A stretch of 64,000 nucleotides of DNA from Sanguibacter hominis ATCC BAA-789 (GTDB taxonomy: Bacteria > Actinomycetota > Actinomycetes > Actinomycetales > Cellulomonadaceae): the NCBI RefSeq assembly GCF_012396185.1, contig NZ_JAAXOW010000001.1, positions 1,178,001 to 1,242,000 on the forward strand, given 5' to 3'. Below the pieces are notes generated by a model. That model searched no databases and was not told where the DNA came from. It saw only the letters and a program-made list of their open reading frames with translations. The position numbers and the translations under genes were made by a program. Of the stretch, positions 59,846-64,000 are shown one piece after another. Position 1 is the stretch's first letter; each line of letters opens with the position of its first letter.

Positions 59846-60594
59846 GGCAGCACGTCGACGCCCGCGGGGACCTGCGCCTGAGCGAGCTCGGCAGGCAGGC
59901 TTCCGGCAGGGATCTCGAGGCTGTCAGCCACGTCGACGCTCCACCCGAGGCCGACCCTGTCGACCCACTGACGGTAGATCTGGATCTCGCGCGACGCGCC
60001 GAGCGCAGCCTCGAGAGCGGTGGGCTCCCCGATCGCCTCGACGCGGTAGGGCGGAGAGTAGACCCGGCCTCCGAGCGAGAGGACGTTGCCGACGCAGCGG
60101 AACGCCGTCGACACGGTGACGCGCTGCCCTTGGAGCGTCATCGCCTGGGCACCGCCGGCCCAGAGGGCGTTGATGACCGCCTCGAGGTCCTGCTGGTGGA
60201 CGACGAGGGAGTCCGGGCGCACCGTGGCGCTCAAGGGCGTGGACGGAGGCGCGTCGTCGAGCGTGACGCTCAGGCCCGGGCCTGTGACGGCGACCGTCCC
60301 TGCCATGATCGCGTCGCTCTGGGCGATGTTCTCGTCCTCGGGTGTGTCGACGACGGTGGGGTTGGCGAGGATGCCGTCGATCTCGGCGGTGATCTGGTCG
60401 ACCTGCTCCCCGAGCTGGCGAACGCGGTCGTTCTCGATCTCGACGAGCTCGGCGAGGTTGGTCGCGTGGCGCTCTCCGCCGCTGCGGGAGAGCCGCGCGT
60501 TGGCGGTGAACAGGAGGCCTGCGAGCGCGAGCACGAGGGTGACCGCGACGGTGGCTCGCACCGGTCGCTGGCCGCCCGCGACGGCGTCACGCAT
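59842..60594 (-). CDS. DUF881 family membrane-anchored protein
   Basis: The 250-residue protein has one helix at about 13-33 (TVAVTLVLALAGLLFTANA), a coiled-coil stretch (LAELVEIENDRVRQLGEQVD) and the DUF881 domain (VTGPGLSVTLDDAP, HQQDLEAVINALWAGGAQAM, SPPYRVEAIG). The family is linked to cell division and sporulation regions but its role is unclear. GGAAGGGAG precedes the ATG at 60594. It is first in the operon with sortase. Confidence 0.88.
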   Translation of the reverse strand: MRDAVAGGQRPVRATVAVTLVLALAGLLFTANARLSRSGGERHATNLAELVEIENDRVRQLGEQVDQITAEIDGILANPTVVDTPEDENIAQSDAIMAGTVAVTGPGLSVTLDDAPPSTPLSATVRPDSLVVHQQDLEAVINALWAGGAQAMTLQGQRVTVSTAFRCVGNVLSLGGRVYSPPYRVEAIGEPTALEAALGASREIQIYRQWVDRVGLGWSVDVADSLEIPAGSLPAELAQAQVPAGVDVLP

Positions 60595-60721
60595 GGCGGC
60601 ACTCCCTTCCACGGCTTCGACCTGCGGGGCATGTTACGGCAGGACCACTAGGCTATGGGGTGAACTGCGGATCGTCATGGTCCGCCTGACCCGACACAGC
60701 AGCAGGACAGGAGCCGTCTCC

Positions 60722-61024
60722 GTGACCGAATCCAAGTCGTCCGAGAACGACAACGCGGGCGAGAAGGTCGTCCTGCCACCTTCCGTGAAGAAGGAGCAGG
60801 CGAAGAAGGCGAAGTCGGGCAGCAAGCCGGTGAAGGTTGCGACGACGGGCAACCCGCGCTGGCTCGTCCCGACGATGCTGGGCCTCATGATCGCCGGTCT
60901 GGTGTACGTGGTCGTGGCTTACCTGGCGCAGATGCAGTACCCGCTGCCGATCGGCAACTACAACCTCGTGGTGGGCTTCGCCCTGATGATCGCGGGATTC
61001 GGTCTGACGACTCGCTGGAAGTAG
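60722..61024 (+). CDS. crgA: cell division protein CrgA
   Basis: The 100-residue protein has a Lys-rich N-terminus and two helices (WLVPTMLGLMIAGLVYVVVAY and NYNLVVGFALMIAGFGLTTR, joined by a YPLPIGNYN loop), the CrgA pattern. It binds FtsI, FtsQ and FtsZ at the septum. GTG at 60722 has AGGAG eight bases upstream; an ATG at 60677 would add 15 residues. Confidence 0.92.
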   Translation: MTESKSSENDNAGEKVVLPPSVKKEQAKKAKSGSKPVKVATTGNPRWLVPTMLGLMIAGLVYVVVAYLAQMQYPLPIGNYNLVVGFALMIAGFGLTTRWK

Positions 61025-61172
61025 CCGCGCCTCGTCGCGACGGCGTCACCCTCTCGAGGGTGGCGCCGTCCGTCGTTCCGGGGTCTGGTCAGCGCATGCG
61101 CGGCTCGCGTCCCGAGGGCCGTGCACAGATCAGGCTCTTCCCCAGCGCCCTGTCCCCAGCGGTGGACAAGGG

Positions 61173-61250
61173 TGTGGATAACTACACGGATGTAATTCCA
61201 CACCTGTGAGCAAGCCTGTGGAGAACTGTGGAAGGCCGAAGTTCTCCACA
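61173..61250. other. cluster of DnaA-box-like sequences
   Basis: TGTGGATAA at 61173-61181 is a perfect inverted TTATCCACA. TGTGGAGAA (61217), TGTGGAAGG (61227) and TTCTCCACA (61242-61250) are one- to two-base variants. All lie in the 230-bp gap between crgA and the rhomboid gene, near the conserved origin-region genes. It could be a DnaA reservoir or a dnaA-responsive element rather than oriC itself. Confidence 0.6.
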
Positions 61251-61255
61251 GCCAG

Positions 61256-62104
61256 CTAGAGGGCGGCGTACTTGACGATCGTGGCTGCCGCGAGCACAGC
61301 GGCCGTGAGCACGGGGATCGCGAACGCCCACGGCGTCCGTCGTTCCCGAGGCGCATATGCGTAACCAGCGCCCATGATGACGCCGACGACGAACCCGCCC
61401 AGGTGCGCCTGCCACGCGATGCCCGGGAGGAAGAACCCGAGCGCGAAGTTGATCCCGATCACCGCATAGAGTTGCGTGCTGCTCGCGTCGAAGCGCCGGA
61501 GCACCACCATGAAGGCCCCGAACAGACCGAAGATCGCGCCGGACGCGCCGGGGACGATCGTCACCCACGAGGCGCTCGTCGGCGACGCGAGGAGCAGGTA
61601 GCCGACGGATCCGGCGATCGCGGTCAGCACGTACAACGACACAAAGCGCCCGATCCCGAGCAGGCGCTCGAGGACCGGTCCCACCATCCAGAGCGCGTAC
61701 ATGTTGAACGCGATGTGGAAGATCGAGTCCGAGTGCAGGAACGCCGTCGTCAGGAAGCGGTAGGGCTGCACGTCGGCGATCCACGGCGTGAACACCCACC
61801 GCCCGGTCCACGCGTCGAAGGGCAGCGCGTTCTGCAGCACGAAGCTGAGCACGCACAGCGCGATGATCGTGACCGTCGCGACCGGACGCTGGGTCCGTAC
61901 CCGCGCACCGAGCGCGGACCGCTCCGGGCGCGCGGCCTTCTGCTGCTGCCTCACGCAGTCGACGCACTGCACCCCGACCGCGGCGGGCCGCTGGCACTCG
62001 GGGCAGGCAGGTCGCTCGCACCGCTGGCAGCTCACGAAGGACACCCGGTCCGGGTGGCGGGGACAGACAGGGGCCGCCGCAGCCCCGTCGTGTGCACTCG
62101 TCAT
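61256..62104 (-). CDS. rhomboid-family intramembrane serine protease with N-terminal zinc-finger-like region
   Basis: The 282-residue protein has about 50 N-terminal residues with eight cysteines or histidines (CPRHPDRVSFVSCQRCERPAC and QCVDCV) resembling a B-box/zinc knuckle. Six helices follow. Active-site GASGAIFG (Ser) and the downstream AHLGGFVVG (His) and HIAFNMYALW are those of rhomboids. It cleaves within transmembrane segments; substrates are unknown. Confidence 0.93.
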   Translation of the reverse strand: MTSAHDGAAAAPVCPRHPDRVSFVSCQRCERPACPECQRPAAVGVQCVDCVRQQQKAARPERSALGARVRTQRPVATVTIIALCVLSFVLQNALPFDAWTGRWVFTPWIADVQPYRFLTTAFLHSDSIFHIAFNMYALWMVGPVLERLLGIGRFVSLYVLTAIAGSVGYLLLASPTSASWVTIVPGASGAIFGLFGAFMVVLRRFDASSTQLYAVIGINFALGFFLPGIAWQAHLGGFVVGVIMGAGYAYAPRERRTPWAFAIPVLTAAVLAAATIVKYAAL

Positions 62105-62154
62105 GCTCTCGCTCCTGGGGTTGCGGCGGCCCTCGGGGTCGCTGCTGTCAACGA

Positions 62155-62694
62155 TCAGTTCTCGATGGTCACCGAGCTGATCACGATGTCCTCGACGGGG
62201 CGGTCGCCCGGGCGCACGCGCGTGCTCGCAATCGCGTCGACGACGGCGCGCGAGGCGTCGTCGGCGACCTTGCCGAAGATCGTGTGCTTGCCGTTGAGCC
62301 ACGGGGTCGGCGCGACGGAGATGAAGAACTGCGAACCGTTGGTGCCCTCGGCCTCACCCGTGATCGGGTTGCGGCGCGTCCCTGCGTTGGCCATGGCCAG
62401 CAGGTAGGGCTCGGAGAACTGCAGCTCCGGGTGGATCTCGTCGTTGAACTTGTAGCCCGGGTCACCGGTGCCCGTGCCGAGCGGGCAGCCGCCCTGGATC
62501 ATGAAGCCGTCGATGACGCGGTGGAACACCAGACCGTCGTAGAACGGCGCGTTGGAGGACTCGCCGGTCTTGGGGTCCGTCCAGGACTTGGACCCGGCCG
62601 CGAGACCCGTGAAGTTCTCGACCGTCTTGGGTGCGTGGTTCGGGAACAGCTCGATGCGGATGTCACCAGAAGTGGTGTGCAGGGTTGCGAACAT
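62155..62694 (-). CDS. cyclophilin-type peptidyl-prolyl cis-trans isomerase
   Basis: The 179-residue protein has the cyclophilin core FHRVIDGFMIQGGCP, GSQFFISVAPTPWLNG and HTIFGKV. It catalyses proline isomerisation in the cytoplasm; no signal peptide is visible. ATG at 62694 is preferred: GAGAAT ends seven bases upstream, suggesting a leaderless transcript. An ATG three codons earlier (62703) is possible. Confidence 0.94.
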   Translation of the reverse strand: MFATLHTTSGDIRIELFPNHAPKTVENFTGLAAGSKSWTDPKTGESSNAPFYDGLVFHRVIDGFMIQGGCPLGTGTGDPGYKFNDEIHPELQFSEPYLLAMANAGTRRNPITGEAEGTNGSQFFISVAPTPWLNGKHTIFGKVADDASRAVVDAIASTRVRPGDRPVEDIVISSVTIEN

Positions 62695-62814
62695 GAGCGC
62701 CATTCTCCCACGAGGACGCCCCAAAGACGCCGTGGGACCGGTGCGGGAGGGTCGCTCTGGTGGCAGAGTAGAGAGGACAACCACGCACAGGCACGTCACC
62801 GCTCAGGAGGACAC

Positions 62815-63843
62815 ATGTCGCACGGCATTCGCAGCTCGGCCCGGGAAGCCCTCGAGACGATCGACTCCGAGAAGGTCAAGGACCAGGCGGCAGCCGCTGC
62901 TGCGGCTGTCAGCGAGGCGGGGGCGCAGGCCTCGCAGGTCGCGGCGCACCTCGCGAACCAGGCGAAGGATGCCGCTGCGGCGGCGCTCGACTGGAGCCAG
63001 CCCCGGCTCGAGGCGTTCCGCGAGTGGCTTCAGCCGCGCATCGAGAAGGCATGGGACGACGGCGTCCAGGCGGCCGCGCCCCAGGTCGAAAAGGCGGCTC
63101 TCAAGGCGGCACCGGTGATCGACACGGCGCACGACAAGCTGGTCGAGGACTACCTGCCGCGCCTCGTGGCAGCGTTCAACGCGGCGGCAGCGACCGCTGC
63201 GGAGAAGTCCGGGCACGCGGCGGAGAGCGCCGCGGACGTGCTCGCGCGCGTGGCCGACGACGTCGCGGACAAGGCGGGGAACAGCACCAGCAAGGTCGCC
63301 TCTGCTGCGGGCGAGCGCGTGGCCAAGAGCGCCGACAAGCTCGCCGTCGTCGCGGAGAAGGCGGCGAAGAGCGCCGAGAAGGCGCAGAACAAGGGCGGCA
63401 AGGGCAAGGCGTTCTGGTGGGTCGCGGGGACGGCAGCCGCTGCTGGAGGCGCGTACGTCGTCTGGAAGAAGTCCCAGCCTGAGGTCGACCCGTGGGCAGA
63501 GCCGTGGGAGAAGGTCGAGGGCAGCACGTTCGACGACTTCGTCGAGGAGACGAAGGACGCCGTCGGCCACGCGGCTGAGGTCGTGGGCGAGGCGGCCGGC
63601 GTGACGGTGGCCAAGACGAAGGAGACTGCCGAGGAGCTCGCGGAGAAGGCGGCCGAGGCTCGCGAGGATCTCGCTGAGAAGGTCGACGAGGTCAAGGCGT
63701 CGGCAAAGAAGGCGGCCGAGAAGGTGCGCTCCGCAGCACCGAAGCCCAAGGCTCCGGCGAAGCCGAAGCCGGCCGCCACCGATGACGTCCCCGGGCCCGC
63801 AACGGGCACCGACACGGTCGAGAAGGCGGACGGCGAGGCCTGA
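62815..63843 (+). CDS. Ala/Lys/Glu-rich helical protein with one membrane segment
   Basis: The 342-residue protein is dominated by amphipathic helical repeats rich in Ala, Lys and Glu (EKVKDQAAAAAAAVSEAGAQ, AEKSGHAAESAADVLARVAD). One helix (FWWVAGTAAAAGGAYVVW) lies near residues 200-220, and a WxxPWE segment follows before another coiled region and a KPKAPAKPKP tail. LEA-like or apolipoprotein-like helical proteins have this look. The function is unknown. CAGGAGG precedes the ATG. Confidence 0.8.
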   Translation: MSHGIRSSAREALETIDSEKVKDQAAAAAAAVSEAGAQASQVAAHLANQAKDAAAAALDWSQPRLEAFREWLQPRIEKAWDDGVQAAAPQVEKAALKAAPVIDTAHDKLVEDYLPRLVAAFNAAAATAAEKSGHAAESAADVLARVADDVADKAGNSTSKVASAAGERVAKSADKLAVVAEKAAKSAEKAQNKGGKGKAFWWVAGTAAAAGGAYVVWKKSQPEVDPWAEPWEKVEGSTFDDFVEETKDAVGHAAEVVGEAAGVTVAKTKETAEELAEKAAEAREDLAEKVDEVKASAKKAAEKVRSAAPKPKAPAKPKPAATDDVPGPATGTDTVEKADGEA

Positions 63844-63861
63844 CTCTCGCCACCTGCCGCC

Positions 63862-63899
63862 ACGACGGCGCCGCACCCGGTCGGGTGCGGCGCCGTCGT
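63862..63899. terminator. bidirectional stem-loop between convergent genes
   Basis: A perfect 17-bp stem beginning ACGACGGCGCCG with a GGTC loop lies between the stops at 63843 and 63920. Confidence 0.8.
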
Positions 63900-63919
63900 C
63901 GTCTGCGTTGCGTTGCCAG

Positions 63920-64000
63920 TCAGCTCATAGCACCGGAGTACCGCCGCACTTCCCTGTTCCAGAGCACGACGACGAGCAGGACGACTGCGGCCGTGACGAG
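63920..64000 (-). CDS. C-terminal end of a membrane protein gene (runs off the right edge)
   Basis: The minus strand gives 26 codons then TGA: LVTAAVVLLVVVLWNREVRR followed by YSGAMS. It is one hydrophobic segment with a basic flank, a typical membrane protein C-terminus. The convergent terminator at 63862-63899 supports a real gene end here. The family cannot be assigned from this fragment. Confidence 0.55.
   Translation of the reverse strand, partial: LVTAAVVLLVVVLWNREVRRYSGAMS

Noticed and set aside
61173-61250. the chromosomal origin itself
   Set aside because: Only four box-like sites, no AT-rich unwinding element and no adjacent dnaA or dnaN.
1-64000. insertion sequences, prophage or integrated elements
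   Set aside because: No transposase, integrase or phage structural genes and no flanking direct repeats around the tRNA were seen.

Overview
The window is chromosomal DNA of a very high-GC Gram-positive bacterium. GTG starts are common, several genes look leaderless, and the block fhaA-fhaB-pstP-rodA-pbpA-pknA-pknB with crgA, a class E sortase, rhomboid and cyclophilin genes is the arrangement found near the replication origin of Actinobacteria. The GlcNAc/chitin uptake locus without its own ATPase, the SAM riboswitch before metF-metE and the AspA/DcuB/Sdh module suggest Micrococcales, perhaps the Cellulomonas/Oerskovia/Sanguibacter group. The genus is inference. No phage, insertion sequence or CRISPR array was seen.

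Layout. 1-3.7 kb: the N-terminal part of a heavy-metal P1B-ATPase, then an operon of a small secreted protein, an ABC ATPase, a permease with a large cysteine-bearing outer domain and a membrane protein. 3.7-4.5 kb: non-coding DNA. 4.5-12.1 kb: amino-sugar locus (ROK kinase, NagB, ABC permeases and lipoprotein, ROK repressor, divergent GH20 hexosaminidase). 12.2-18.1 kb: PH-domain protein, SAM riboswitch with metF-metE, and two membrane proteins of unknown role. 18.2-27.8 kb: FNT transporter, TIM-barrel isomerase, ABC exporter, unusual SDR, HMA protein, RlmC, CNNM protein, Nudix hydrolase and a short LuxR-type regulator.

28-31.1 kb: ABC ATPase with two paralogous permeases. 31.1-35.4 kb: aminotransferase, low-molecular-weight phosphatase, then a small-gene zone with a structured RNA carrying a 12-codon ORF, a VOC protein, two basic micro-proteins flanking a LysR regulator, and a tandem repeat array. 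35.4-41.7 kb: NDH-2-like oxidoreductase, YwiC-like protein, AspT-type transporter, a polyprenol-type glycosyltransferase and a large membrane protein whose 3' end overlaps it. 41.7-48.2 kb: dcuB, aspA and sdhCAB, which together can produce fumarate, exchange it for succinate and interconvert the two. aspA is preceded by three tandem stem-loops with a conserved centre.

48.4-64 kb: tRNA-Leu(CAG), the FHA/phosphatase/RodA/PBP/kinase operon for growth and division, a trpG/pabA amidotransferase, the sortase cluster, crgA, a group of DnaA-box-like sequences, rhomboid protease, cyclophilin, an Ala/Lys-rich membrane-anchored protein, and the end of another membrane protein gene. The least explained parts are the secreted-protein ABC operon, the aspA leader, and the small-gene zone at 32.9-35.4 kb.
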